Assembly (NCBI RefSeq): GCF_027484365.1
Contig: NZ_JAIXTC010000030.1
Coordinates: 1 to 64,000, forward strand
Length of the DNA: 64,000 bases
Reading direction: 5' to 3'
From: Brevundimonas sp.
GTDB taxonomy: Bacteria > Pseudomonadota > Alphaproteobacteria > Caulobacterales > Caulobacteraceae
Below, piece after piece: positions 34,524 to 45,089 of this stretch (position 1 is the stretch's first letter; every line of letters begins with the position of its first letter). A program made the translations under genes and the position numbers. Below the pieces are notes generated by a model. The model ran no database searches. It was not told the origin of the DNA and saw only the letters and a program-made list of their open reading frames with translations.

Positions 34524-35177
34524 TCAGGTTTCGACAGGCCGGAGGGCCGCCAGCAGCGGATGGGCCAGAACTGGAGCCGCCAGACGGACGACGGCCTGGG
34601 GGTCGTCGAGGCGCACGGCGGCCGTGGCGTCGGCGATGATGAAGTCCGCACGGGTCCGCGACGGCTCGGTCAGGCGTTCGTGTCCGGGGCGCACAGTCTT
34701 CAGATACTGGTCGATGACTGACTGGGCTGTCCGTCCCCGCTCCGCCTGGTCGCGCAGCAGTCGACGGATGAAGCGGATGTCGGCCGGGGTATCGACGAAC
34801 ACGCGGATGTCGAACAGGTCGGCGACCGGCGGCGTGCACAGCACGTGGGTGCCTTCCACGATCACGACCGAGGCGGCGGGTATCGTTTCGCCCTCCGGCT
34901 CGCGGCCGTGGTGGATGAAGGAATAGACGGGCGCGGTGACAGGCTTGCCCGCCTTCAGACGGGTCAGGTCGTCGAACAGAAGCTCATGGTCGCGCGCCGC
35001 CACGTCGTCAAAGTCGAAGGTCGAAGCGTCGAACCCGGGCAGGGAGGCCGCATCCCGGTAGTAGGAGTCCTCGCGCATCAAGGCGGCGGCGCCGGGCGGA
35101 AGGGCGCTGACCAGGGCCTCGGCCAGGGTGGACTTGCCCGAGCCGGAGCCGCCGGTGATCGCGATCAGAATGGTCAT
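34524..35177 (-). CDS. udk: Uridine kinase
   Basis: A 217-residue P-loop kinase of the phosphoribulokinase/uridine kinase family, which salvages uridine and cytidine to their monophosphates. The Walker A motif GGSGSGKSTL (residues 9-18) is followed by REDSYYRDAASLPGFDA, the nucleoside-binding region HHGREPEGE, and VVIVEGTHVL; IRRLLRDQAERGRTAQSV is a family hallmark with the catalytic Arg residues. Divergent from no gene nearby; a palindromic repeat lies upstream. Confidence 0.85.
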   Translation of the reverse strand: MTILIAITGGSGSGKSTLAEALVSALPPGAAALMREDSYYRDAASLPGFDASTFDFDDVAARDHELLFDDLTRLKAGKPVTAPVYSFIHHGREPEGETIPAASVVIVEGTHVLCTPPVADLFDIRVFVDTPADIRFIRRLLRDQAERGRTAQSVIDQYLKTVRPGHERLTEPSRTRADFIIADATAAVRLDDPQAVVRLAAPVLAHPLLAALRPVET

Positions 35178-35190
35178 GGCGGGCCTTCTA

Positions 35191-35238
35191 GGACCTGATC
35201 CGGAAAAGTGTGAGCGGTTTTCCGGTCGGATCAGGTCC
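35191..35238. repeat. Interrupted palindrome upstream of uridine kinase
   Basis: GGACCTGATCCGGAAAA (35191-35207) is matched on the right by TTTTCCGG (35218-35225), TC, GGATCAGGTCC (35228-35238). Such GATCCGGAAAA-type palindromes occur many times in alphaproteobacterial chromosomes. A second hairpin, GAGATCGC-GAA-GCGATCTC, follows at 35274-35292. Both sit in the gap before a lipoprotein gene. Confidence 0.65.
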
Positions 35239-35326
35239 CAGAGTCATGTCGTGCCTTGATTCACGGCATCAGCGAGATCGCGAAGCGATCTCTCTTCAGC
35301 CGATCAAGGTCTGAGACCCATATCGA

Positions 35327-35917
35327 TTAGCGGAAGAAGCAGGTCAGACCGGCGTAGAGGGCGGAGACCGTCCCTTGCGGGGTCGCAGCCGTCAGGAAGC
35401 CGCCGATGTCGCCCGAGCTGAACTCGCCGTCCAGCGTCGAATCCGCGACCATCTCGATCGTGCGGGAGTCCTCGACCGAGGCCCGTGTCGATCCCACGCC
35501 CATGCCGTCCGCCGTGGTCAGGCCTGCCTTGTCGATGAACCAGCCCTGGAAGGTTTCGTTCTGGAACAGCAGCTGCAGGCCGTTCGAAAACTCGGCGAAC
35601 TGAATGGGGCCGGCCCCGCATTCCTCGTTGGTGGTGACCTGCGGCGCGGCGCCGCCGACCGAGGCGGCGACTGCAGCGATGGCCGTGGCCTGGGGGGTGC
35701 CGAACGGGATGGCGCGGGCCGCACCCGTCGCGTCGAACAGCCTCAGACCTTCGCCCTCGATCGCAAGTCCGCCGGCTGACTGGGCCGGTGCGCTTTCCGC
35801 GGGCGCGGCAGCCGGCGCTGCGGGTTCGGCGGGGACCGGCGGCGTCGCGGTTCGATCGCAGGAGGCGAGCACCGTCAGGGCGGCGAAGGCGAGGGCGGTG
35901 CGGATGGCGATACGCAT
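35327..35917 (-). CDS. Hypothetical lipoprotein
   Basis: A 196-residue lipoprotein from ATG 35917: signal MRIAIRTALAFAALTVLASC with Cys20 as the acceptor, then a Pro/Ala-rich linker (TPPVPAEPAAPAAAPAESAP) of about 35 residues and a globular domain (GLRLFDATGAARAIPFGTPQ, AIAAVAASVGG, GWFIDKAGLTTADGMGVGS). It resembles proteins with a conserved GxxxxxIPFG core seen in Caulobacteraceae, but I know no function. The N-terminal extension to 35986 is not needed. Confidence 0.75.
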   Translation of the reverse strand: MRIAIRTALAFAALTVLASCDRTATPPVPAEPAAPAAAPAESAPAQSAGGLAIEGEGLRLFDATGAARAIPFGTPQATAIAAVAASVGGAAPQVTTNEECGAGPIQFAEFSNGLQLLFQNETFQGWFIDKAGLTTADGMGVGSTRASVEDSRTIEMVADSTLDGEFSSGDIGGFLTAATPQGTVSALYAGLTCFFR

Positions 35918-36093
35918 GACCGGGCGTCCTTTTCGATGTCTCAGGCAGCGGAACAGACGGCAAAAGCCATGGGGACGCAACGGCAAAGCCTGAAACGGCC
36001 CTACAGTGACCTAGCGTCACGTTGCTTATCAGCGGTCACCTCGGCTAGCCTGACGCCAAGCTCCGCATCCAGCCGGGGCAATGAGGGAATGCA

Positions 36094-37740
<1,647 letters not shown>

Positions 37741-37743
37741 GGC

Positions 37744-38415
37744 ATGGCCAGCGGTCCGCGCTCGCGGGTGAAGACCGGCATGGGCAAGGTGCGGATCGCC
37801 GCAGGTCTGGCCGTCCTGGCGCCGCTGATGACCTTCATCGCGGTCCTCCTGACGCGGAACGGGATCGTGTCGCTGGACACCGGACTGGACCTGCTGACGA
37901 TCCAGATCGCCCAGATCGTGTCCTGGGTGGCGCTGGGATTCGCCCTGCTGTCACTGGTGCTGGCCTTGCCGCAGTTCGGTCGGCTGGGCCTCGTCAGTAT
38001 CGCCATCGTCGTGATCTGCGCCGCCGTTGCGGGCGCCTTTTTCGTTCAGTCCCGCACGATCGCGCTCGCGGGGCCGATGGACGTCTCGACCGACCTGACG
38101 GAGCCGCCGGCAGTGCCCGGCGCTACGGGTGCGCCCGTCGCCTGTGAGGGCGTGCCGGCCGTCCTGACCCAGGTCGCGCCGGCCAAAGCCACAGAGGCGC
38201 TGCAGGCAGCGGGCTTTTCCGTCACAGAGTCGCAGCTGTTCCGCTCACGCGGCGTTCGGGACGGCTTCTGGTTCGGCATGGGCCATGAGGCCGTGGTTCG
38301 CATCCGTCCGGACCGCACCGACGTCCGGGTCGTAGCGCGCTATGACCACACCGACGGCGGCGCCACCTGCAAGATCGCCGCCCGACTGGTCGCCGCGCTT
38401 CAGACGGGGCCGTAG
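37744..38415 (+). CDS. DUF1499-like membrane protein
   Basis: A 223-residue protein with a membrane-spanning N-terminal half (LAVLAPLMTFIAVLL, IVSWVALGFALLSLVLALPQF, VSIAIVVICAAVAGAFFV) and a C-terminal domain with DUF1499-like features (GVRDGFWFGMGHEAVVRIRP, then VRVVARYDHTDGGATCKIAARL). The role is unknown. It begins 3 bases after the acyl-CoA ligase stop, so it belongs to the same transcription unit, and overlaps the convergent MBL gene by 16 bases. Confidence 0.65.
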   Translation: MASGPRSRVKTGMGKVRIAAGLAVLAPLMTFIAVLLTRNGIVSLDTGLDLLTIQIAQIVSWVALGFALLSLVLALPQFGRLGLVSIAIVVICAAVAGAFFVQSRTIALAGPMDVSTDLTEPPAVPGATGAPVACEGVPAVLTQVAPAKATEALQAAGFSVTESQLFRSRGVRDGFWFGMGHEAVVRIRPDRTDVRVVARYDHTDGGATCKIAARLVAALQTGP

Positions 38416-39302
38416 GAAGAGGCGAGGCCGGGTGGTTCGTTCGCGGTCACGCGGCCTTCGTCGACCAGCTTGATCAGGTGCGCCAGCACCGACAGGCCGG
38501 CGGCCGGCCAGAGGCGTTGATCGACCGCAGCATAGAGGACCGGGACAATCTCGGCGATCGTCCGGTCGCCCGTCAGGATCCGTGACAGGATCTGCGCCTC
38601 CCGTTCCAGCCGGTGGGCCCGATAGGCGGTGAGGAAGGGTTCGGGCTCGGTCACGGGCGCCCCGTGGGTCGGCCACAGGGTCGAGAACCCGGCGGCGATC
38701 ACCGCGTCGAGGCTGCGCATATAGTCCGACATATTCCCGTCCGGTGGCGCGACCACGGTGGTCGACCAGCCCATGACGTGGTCGCCGCAGAACAGGGCAT
38801 TCTCCTCCTCCAGCGCGAAAACCATGTGGTTGGAGGCATGGCCCGGCGTGGCCATGGCCGTGAACGTCCAGCCGTCGCCCTCGATCCGCTCCCCGCCGGA
38901 CAGGATCGTGTCCGGCGCGAACACCTCGTCCTCCTCCTCATCGAGCGGTCCCGAAGCGTGGGTCTGGCGGGTGGGCGGGCGCATGGCCAGGACGGGAGCC
39001 CCGACCCGGTCCGCGAACGGGCGGGCGAGGGGAGAGTGGTCGCGGTGGGTGTGGGTCACCAGCACATGGCTGACCGTTCGTCCGTTCACCGCCGCTAGCA
39101 GCGCCTGCAGGTGCGCGTCATCGAGGGGGCCCGGATCGATCACGGCGACCGCCGCGCCGTTGTCTGGACGCCCGACGATATAGGTCCCCGTGCCGGTGAA
39201 GGTGAAGGGGCCGGGATTGTCGCAGATCACGCGCTGGATCAGGGGCGAGACCTGGTCGCGGCGGCCGTAGGCAAAATCGAACGCACGGACGAAGGGAATC
39301 AT
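38400..39302 (-). CDS. MBL-fold metallo-hydrolase
   Basis: A 300-residue metallo-beta-lactamase-fold protein. The zinc motif is VTHTHRDHSPLARP (about residues 81-94), with further ligands in ATPGHASNHMVF and CGDHVMGW. This glyoxalase II/LACTB2-like subgroup hydrolyses thioesters or nucleic acids, but the substrate cannot be told. The C-terminal winged-helix-like extension (DRTIAEIVPVLYAAVDQRLW) is typical of the LACTB2 type. Confidence 0.88.
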   Translation of the reverse strand: MIPFVRAFDFAYGRRDQVSPLIQRVICDNPGPFTFTGTGTYIVGRPDNGAAVAVIDPGPLDDAHLQALLAAVNGRTVSHVLVTHTHRDHSPLARPFADRVGAPVLAMRPPTRQTHASGPLDEEEDEVFAPDTILSGGERIEGDGWTFTAMATPGHASNHMVFALEEENALFCGDHVMGWSTTVVAPPDGNMSDYMRSLDAVIAAGFSTLWPTHGAPVTEPEPFLTAYRAHRLEREAQILSRILTGDRTIAEIVPVLYAAVDQRLWPAAGLSVLAHLIKLVDEGRVTANEPPGLASSYGPV

Positions 39303-39371
39303 GCGCGCGTCCCCGAAATCCGGCGCGATCCTTGCCTTAACGAAAGGTAAATCCCGTCCGGAGCGTACCTC

Positions 39372-39521
39372 GTGGCCCGCAGCATCGCCTTCAGTGTCTC
39401 AAATCGGCTCCAGCCCATCGCGGCGGCCATCCTGTGTCTCATGGCGGCGCAACTCGTCCTTGCGTCCTGCGGTGATCCCGAACCCATACCCTATGCCACG
39501 CGTGTCGCGATCCAGCGCTAG
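39372..39521 (+). CDS. Small lipoprotein, 49 aa
   Basis: A 49-residue peptide from GTG 39372, preceded by GGAG (39360-39363) at 8-base spacing. The N-terminus has a signal-like helix (PIAAAILCLMAAQLVLASC) with Cys33 in a lipobox, leaving a 17-residue mature tail GDPEPIPYATRVAIQR. It lies between the MBL-fold gene (divergent) and the sulfur-transferase-like gene (convergent). No family known; the call rests on the lipobox and the ribosome binding site. Confidence 0.5.
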   Translation: MARSIAFSVSNRLQPIAAAILCLMAAQLVLASCGDPEPIPYATRVAIQR

Positions 39522-39533
39522 GCCGGGCCAACC

Positions 39534-39950
39534 TCAGAGCGGCAACCGGCTGAGGTCGTAGCCGGCGTTCGCCGCCGCCTCGCGCAGTTCGTCGGGAGCG
39601 GCCCGATCCAGAGCCCGCATCGCCAGCGCCCAGGTCACCGTCGACCGTGTGCCCGAGCGGCAGAACATCAGGACCCGGTCCTCAGGTGCGAGGTCCGCCA
39701 GGACCTTTGCCGTCGCTGTCACCGCCGTCGCATCCGGAAGGCCCGTCACGGGGGCATGGACGAACCGCATGCCCGCAGCCTCCGCGGCTGCGGCCATCTC
39801 ATTGGCCGAGGGCTGACCGGGTTCCTCGTCGTCCGGACGATGGCTGATCACGATAACGACACCGGCGTCGGCGAACCCCGCGAGGCTGTCGAGGGTGATC
39901 TGGGGCGCGACAAGCGTCCTGTCGTCGAGGGTCCGGTAGGGAGTGGTCAT
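39534..39950 (-). CDS. TIGR01244-family phosphatase/sulfurtransferase-like protein
   Basis: A 138-residue protein of the tyrosine-phosphatase-fold family often called TIGR01244 (beta-lactamase-hydrolase-like). The active-site loop MFCRSGTRST has the CxxxxxR form (Cys111). It is small and cytoplasmic. In related organisms the domain is fused to or encoded beside a sulfide/persulfide enzyme; here its neighbour is a sulfotransferase. ATG 39950 is chosen; the upstream frame is not coding-like. Confidence 0.8.
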   Translation of the reverse strand: MTTPYRTLDDRTLVAPQITLDSLAGFADAGVVIVISHRPDDEEPGQPSANEMAAAAEAAGMRFVHAPVTGLPDATAVTATAKVLADLAPEDRVLMFCRSGTRSTVTWALAMRALDRAAPDELREAAANAGYDLSRLPL

Positions 39951-39972
39951 GCGAGCGTTCCTGCGAAGGCGT

Positions 39973-41511
39973 TCAGCCCTGATAGGCCTTGAAGAAGGGC
40001 TCCAGGTGGCTCTCATAGCGCCGCCATGCTTCCCGCGAACTGGTGTAGAGCGGTTTTCGCACCTGGGCGAAACTGGCGGTCGTGACTGCGCGCTTCGTCT
40101 TGTGGAAGTCGCTGAGGCCGGCCTGGGGAGGCAGGCCGACATGATGGATGATCCGGTCAATCCACGGCTCTATGTCGCCCACCAACTCATCGTAGGGGAC
40201 CGTCAGAACGGAGTCGCCCAACTGGTCCGCCCAGTGTTCCCGCAGGCGGTCCTCGCCCCGGAAGTAACGACCCATATCCTCCTGCGACCAGCTCCAGTCC
40301 ACGCCCTGCGAGAAACGCGTTCGGAAGCAGGACCAGGCCACCGCGCCGGGAGATCGTTTCAGCCAGATGAAGCGCGCATCGGGCAGGACGTGTCGGATCA
40401 GCCCCAGGTAGCGGCTGTGGTTCAGTGTCTTGTCCACGATACGGCCTGCGGAACCGAACCGTTCGTCAAGCATCGTCAGATAGGCGCGGCCGATGGCCTC
40501 GAAGCCTGCGGCGCCCTGTGAGGCCGCGAAGGTCGCCACTGCCGCCGGGGTGAAACCCTGGATCGGCATTGCCGCCGTGCTGAAATAATTGATTTCGGCG
40601 CCGTCGGCCACGTCTGCGTGGCTGACCAGAATCTGTTCGATCAGGGTGGTGCCCGAGCGGGGCAGGCCGAACACGAAGATCGGCCTCTTCGACCGGGCCT
40701 CCACGGCGGGCAGACGGGACGCGAAATCAGGGGTCCAGCCCTGGATCACCTGCTCAACAAAGGCATCCGTATCTGCGGCCTTGTAGCCACGAAGTCTCTG
40801 CATGACCGCAGCGCCTTCGGAATAGGCCGCGAAGGCTCGGTCGATATCGCCAAGATCATCCCAGGCCTTGCCCAGTGCATACTTCAGAACGCTGCGCGCT
40901 TCCTCGCCCGCCGGCCCGCTCGGGAGCTGCCGCAGCAGGTCGAGCATCGACTGCAGATCGGGGTCGCCTTCCGCGAAGCTCTTGGACTCGGCCAGGGCTT
41001 GCCACGACCAGGCCATGGCCGAGGCATCGGTGTGCAGCGACATGGCATGACGGAGCGCGGCGTTCGACGCCTCGGTATCGCCGATCTGGGCAAGACAGGT
41101 CCCGAGGAAATGCCACCCTGCAGAGTTTTTTGGCTGTTCGATGGTCAGGGCGCGCCCCACGTCGCAGGCGGCCTGGACCCGTCCGTGCAGCGCCAGCATC
41201 TGCCCAAACGCCAGCCGAGGGCCGGGGTCTGCCGGGTTGACCCTCGCATAGCGCTCGGCCGCGGTCAGGGCGACGGAGATGGCGCCGATGGTCGATGCCA
41301 GCCGCGAGACTGCGCCCCACTTGGCCCCGAAATCGCCGTCGGTTTTTACCGCATGTGCGAGATGGGCGGCCGCTGCGTCCCGATCTCTCCGCTGGAAGGC
41401 CGCCAGGGCCGCATTCACGTGATCAGCCGGGGTCAGCGACAGGGTGGGGCGAATGTTCAACAAGGAGCGTTTCCTGTCCCGCGCGGGAATCCGGTGATGG
41501 TCAGCACCCAT
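39973..41511 (-). CDS. TPR-containing sulfotransferase family protein
   Basis: A 512-residue protein: an N-terminal helical TPR-like region (residues about 20-250; AALAAFQRRDRDAAAAHLAH, AGWHFLGTCLAQIGDTEASN) and a C-terminal sulfotransferase domain (about 265-500) with the 5'-phosphosulfate loop PIFVFGLPRSGTTLIEQIL and the 3'-phosphate region VDKTLNHSRYLGLIRHVLPD, RSPGAVAWSCF. Such fusions are found next to Oar-like TonB-dependent receptors in Caulobacterales and sphingomonads, and here the receptor is immediately divergent. ATG 41511 is preferred over a TTG at 41535; later TTG starts are possible. Confidence 0.85.
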   Translation of the reverse strand: MGADHHRIPARDRKRSLLNIRPTLSLTPADHVNAALAAFQRRDRDAAAAHLAHAVKTDGDFGAKWGAVSRLASTIGAISVALTAAERYARVNPADPGPRLAFGQMLALHGRVQAACDVGRALTIEQPKNSAGWHFLGTCLAQIGDTEASNAALRHAMSLHTDASAMAWSWQALAESKSFAEGDPDLQSMLDLLRQLPSGPAGEEARSVLKYALGKAWDDLGDIDRAFAAYSEGAAVMQRLRGYKAADTDAFVEQVIQGWTPDFASRLPAVEARSKRPIFVFGLPRSGTTLIEQILVSHADVADGAEINYFSTAAMPIQGFTPAAVATFAASQGAAGFEAIGRAYLTMLDERFGSAGRIVDKTLNHSRYLGLIRHVLPDARFIWLKRSPGAVAWSCFRTRFSQGVDWSWSQEDMGRYFRGEDRLREHWADQLGDSVLTVPYDELVGDIEPWIDRIIHHVGLPPQAGLSDFHKTKRAVTTASFAQVRKPLYTSSREAWRRYESHLEPFFKAYQG

Positions 41512-41588
41512 CTTACCTTTACGCCCGCGTATCAAGGATGTGGCGCTATGGTGACAGGTGAGGCCGGAATGTGGCCCTGCCGAAGCAT

Positions 41589-41602
41589 TTACGTGGACGT
41601 AA
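41589..41602. promoter_or_regulatory. Short palindrome upstream of the TonB receptor
   Basis: TTACGT-GG-ACGTAA lies in the divergent region between the sulfotransferase and receptor genes, about 110 bases before the receptor start. Suitable for a dimeric repressor; no regulator gene is adjacent. Confidence 0.35.
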
Positions 41603-41708
41603 TCGATGTGAAGATTACAGTTCTGTCAGGGAGTCGCGATGTTGCATTGCGACGGAGCAATGGGTGGACCTCGCGGGAGGGCCCGTTTGCGCAGCTGGAG
41701 ACTATACC

Positions 41709-44700
41709 TTGAAAGTTGAAACCGTCCGTGGGCGCCTGCTGGCGTCGACCATGATCGGTGGAGCCGCGCTGTTCGCTGCAGCCATGGTTCCTTCCCTGGC
41801 CCTGATGGCCGTTCCTGGCGTAGCGATGGCCCAGGCCTCGGCGACCCAGGGCGCCCTGTCGGGGACTGTCAGCAGCCAGAGCGGTGCTCCGGTAAGCGGC
41901 GCGTCGGTCACCGTCACCTCGAACGCCCAGGGCTTCAGCCGCACTCTGACCTCGGACTCGTCCGGCAACTTCCGCGCTGTCGCCCTGCCTCCCGGCAGCT
42001 ACACTGTCGCCATCACTGCGAGCGGCTACGACGCCTTCTCCGACTCCGTGACCGTCGGCGTGGGCGGCACGACCTCGGCCGTCTTCACCGTTGGACGCGC
42101 AGGTGACTCGTCGGCCACCAACGTCGACGAAATCGTTGTCGTGGGTGTCCGTACCGCCGTGTCGGACTTCGACACGACCACGACCGGCCTGAGCGTCGAC
42201 GTCGAGACCCTGTCCGCCAGCGTGCCTCTGGCCCGCAACGGCACGGCCCTGGCCCTGCTGGCCCCCGGCGTGACCGCGGGCGACGCGGCCTTCGGCGGCA
42301 TCCCGTCGATTTCGGGTTCGTCGGCGGGTGAAAACACCTTCTTCGTCAACGGCCTGAACACCACTGACTTCGTCAGCTTCCTGGGCGGCGCGACCGTCCC
42401 GTTCGAGTTCTACGAGACCTTCGAGACCAAGACTGGTGGCTATTCTGCGGAGTTCGGCCGTGGCACCGGCGGCGTGGTCAACGCCACGACCAAGTCCGGC
42501 GGCAACGAGTGGGAATTCGGCCTGACCACCTATTGGGAGCCGGAATCGCTCCGCAACTATTCGCCGAACACCTATCTGGCGCTGAACGAGTTCGACAGCG
42601 TCGAAAGCTGGGACGTCATCCTGGAAGCCGGCGGCCCGATCATTGAGGATCGCCTGTTCGTGTACGGCCTGTACAACCAGCGCTACCGCGAAACCTATAA
42701 CCAGAGCGCCTCGAACCTCGGGTTCCGTAACGAGGACGACAGCCCGATCTACGGCGGCAAGGTCGACTTCATTATCGCCGATGGCCACCGCCTGGAAGGC
42801 ACCTACTTCTCGGACGCCACCGAAACCGACATCAACCAGCGCACCTTCTTCGCCGGCACGACGGGTGGATCGCGCGACGACGGCACCTATCAGGTCAAGA
42901 ACGGCGGCGATAACTGGGTCATGCGCTACACCGGTCAGTGGACCGACTGGCTGACGACCTCGCTGGCCTATGGAGAGACGAACAACAACTCTGAGTCGTC
43001 CTCCTCGGAAGACGGCAACCCGGTCATCACGGACATCACCGGCTTCGATTACAACAACGACGGCACCCTGGATGTTGTTGCACCGTTGGGTGCCCAGCGG
43101 GGCAACTGGCTGGTCGGCTCGCCGGGCACTAATGACGACAAGCGCGAAATGCTGCGCTTCGACGTCGACATGTACTTCAACCTGTTCGGCGCTCACCATA
43201 TCCGCGCCGGCATCGACAACGAGAACCTTACGGGCGCGCAGACGCTGTCGCGTTCGGGTTCAGGCTTCAACATCTGCCGTAACAGCGGCCAGCCGATCAA
43301 CCGCGCGGTCGGGGCTGACGCCCTGCTGTGCTCGGGAACGCGGACCGGCGGGGTCGCCTATCGCTACCAGACGCCGGATGCCTTCGGCCGTCCGACCCGC
43401 GTTCGCGTCGAGGTCTACAACAACGACGGGGCCTGGGAATCGACCCAGAACGCCTACTACATCCAGGACAGCTGGCAGGTCACCGACCGTCTGACCCTGA
43501 ACCTGGGCGTGCGTTCGGAAAGCTTCGAGAACTCGAACATCACCGGTGACGTCTTCGTCGACATCCAGGACCAGATCGCTCCGCGTCTGGGTGCGACCTA
43601 CGATGTGTTCGGCGATCGCACCGCCAAGTTGTTTGGCTCATATGGCCGCTACTTCCTGCCCGTCGCGGTCAACACGAACCAGCGTCTGGCCGGCCGTGAA
43701 CTGTATTTCCGCGACCTGTACGATCTGAACCGTACGAACGGTAACCTGACGATCGACGCCAACCAGGACGGCATTCGCGACGACAACGATCAGCCGATCC
43801 TTGGCACGCCGCGGCCGGGGAGCGCCACGACGTTTGCCGACGGAACTACCCGCCCCACCAACACCCAGGTGGATGCCGAGCTGAAGCCGATGTACGTGGA
43901 CGAGTTCATCCTCGGCTACTCGCAGGAGTTCTCGAACAGCTGGGGTGACTTCACCGCCAGCGTCACGGGCACCTATCGTGACCTGGGTCGCGCGATCGAC
44001 GACATCGCCATCGACAGCGCCCTGCAGGCCTACTGCGCCGCTGCCGGCGGCGGTCTGACGGCGGCGAGCTGCTACTCGGTCTGGTCGGGCTTCCACCAGT
44101 ACGTTCTGGCCAACCCCGGTGAGGACGTGACCGTGACCCTGGCCGGTTCCGACCTGGCGGCGGCTTCGGGCGGACGCATCACCCAGGACCGTCAGGTCAC
44201 CCTGTCGGCCGATGCCCTGCGCTTCCCGAAACCCGTCCGCGAGTACACGGCGGCCGAATTCACCCTCGAACGCGCCTTCGACGGCGTCTGGGGCGGACGC
44301 GTCAGCTACGTCTGGTCGGATAACGAGGGCAACTACGAAGGCGCTCTGAAGTCCGACAACGGCCAGGCCGACCCCGGCCTGACCCAGGACTATGACGTTC
44401 CCGGTCTGGCCGACGGTGCCTCCGGCAAGCTGCCGAACCACCGCGAACACTCGTTCAAGGCCTATGGCAACTGGCAGGTCACTCCAGCCTTCAACATCGG
44501 GACGAACATCATCGTGCAGTCCCCCCGCCAGTTCGGCTGCCAGGGCGTCCACCCGCAGACGGATCCGAACTCGCTGGACGACGATTTCGCCGCCTTCTAC
44601 GGCGCGGCATCGTGGTACTGTGATCGGACGAATGACGGTGTGCTCAACTCATTGCCCACCCCGCGCGGCACGGTGTTCGAAAGCGATTGGCTGACCCAGG

Positions 44701-44939
44701 TCGACCTGACGTTCGCCTATACGATCTCCGATCGCTGGGGCATCCCCGGTGAAGGCGTGACCCTTCGGGCCGACGTGTTCAACGTCTTCAACTCCGAAAA
44801 CGAGCTCGACTTCAACGAGTTCGGTGAGATCGACGTTCAACGCTACCCCGGTCCGGGCGATATTGACCCGAACTATGGCAAGGTCAGCTCCTATCAGACA
44901 CCCCGCTTCGTCCGTCTGAGCGCCTCGATCAAGTTCTAG
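41709..44939 (+). CDS. Oar-like TonB-dependent receptor with carboxypeptidase-regulatory-like domain
   Basis: A 1076-residue outer-membrane receptor. TTG 41709 is the preferred start (GGAG at 41697-41700), since the signal peptide (RLLASTMIGGAALFAAAMVPSLALMAVPGVAMA) follows within it. After it come a carboxypeptidase-regulatory/SusD-like beta domain (about residues 45-130; LSGTVSSQSGAPVSGASVTV), a TonB box (VDEIVVVGVR), the plug and a 22-strand barrel ending RFVRLSASIKF with terminal Phe. It probably imports a large ligand, perhaps a peptide or glycan; none is proven. A strong terminator follows. Confidence 0.92.
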   Translation: MKVETVRGRLLASTMIGGAALFAAAMVPSLALMAVPGVAMAQASATQGALSGTVSSQSGAPVSGASVTVTSNAQGFSRTLTSDSSGNFRAVALPPGSYTVAITASGYDAFSDSVTVGVGGTTSAVFTVGRAGDSSATNVDEIVVVGVRTAVSDFDTTTTGLSVDVETLSASVPLARNGTALALLAPGVTAGDAAFGGIPSISGSSAGENTFFVNGLNTTDFVSFLGGATVPFEFYETFETKTGGYSAEFGRGTGGVVNATTKSGGNEWEFGLTTYWEPESLRNYSPNTYLALNEFDSVESWDVILEAGGPIIEDRLFVYGLYNQRYRETYNQSASNLGFRNEDDSPIYGGKVDFIIADGHRLEGTYFSDATETDINQRTFFAGTTGGSRDDGTYQVKNGGDNWVMRYTGQWTDWLTTSLAYGETNNNSESSSSEDGNPVITDITGFDYNNDGTLDVVAPLGAQRGNWLVGSPGTNDDKREMLRFDVDMYFNLFGAHHIRAGIDNENLTGAQTLSRSGSGFNICRNSGQPINRAVGADALLCSGTRTGGVAYRYQTPDAFGRPTRVRVEVYNNDGAWESTQNAYYIQDSWQVTDRLTLNLGVRSESFENSNITGDVFVDIQDQIAPRLGATYDVFGDRTAKLFGSYGRYFLPVAVNTNQRLAGRELYFRDLYDLNRTNGNLTIDANQDGIRDDNDQPILGTPRPGSATTFADGTTRPTNTQVDAELKPMYVDEFILGYSQEFSNSWGDFTASVTGTYRDLGRAIDDIAIDSALQAYCAAAGGGLTAASCYSVWSGFHQYVLANPGEDVTVTLAGSDLAAASGGRITQDRQVTLSADALRFPKPVREYTAAEFTLERAFDGVWGGRVSYVWSDNEGNYEGALKSDNGQADPGLTQDYDVPGLADGASGKLPNHREHSFKAYGNWQVTPAFNIGTNIIVQSPRQFGCQGVHPQTDPNSLDDDFAAFYGAASWYCDRTNDGVLNSLPTPRGTVFESDWLTQVDLTFAYTISDRWGIPGEGVTLRADVFNVFNSENELDFNEFGEIDVQRYPGPGDIDPNYGKVSSYQTPRFVRLSASIKF

Positions 44940-44969
44940 ACCTTTACTGACGACGACATGAGCATAACT

Positions 44970-45005
44970 GGGCGGCGGATCTCCGGATCCGCCGCCCTTT
45001 TCTTT
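44970..45005 (+). terminator. Intrinsic terminator of the TonB receptor
   Basis: A perfect 12-bp stem, GGGCGGCGGATC (44970-44981) with GATCCGCCGCCC (44986-44997), over TCCG, then TTTTCTTT. Confidence 0.93.
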
Positions 45006-45089
45006 GGGCAATCGGCGCCGCAGAAAAACCATTGGGACGCTTCAGGCGTTGGGTGGGGTGAACTCCCCGAAACAGATCACGGACTGTCC

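Noticed and set aside
41571..41708. Upstream start for the TonB receptor
   Set aside because: The first 46 residues from 41571 contain four Cys and no signal peptide, and would place the signal sequence internally. TTG 41709 has a ribosome binding site and begins the signal peptide.
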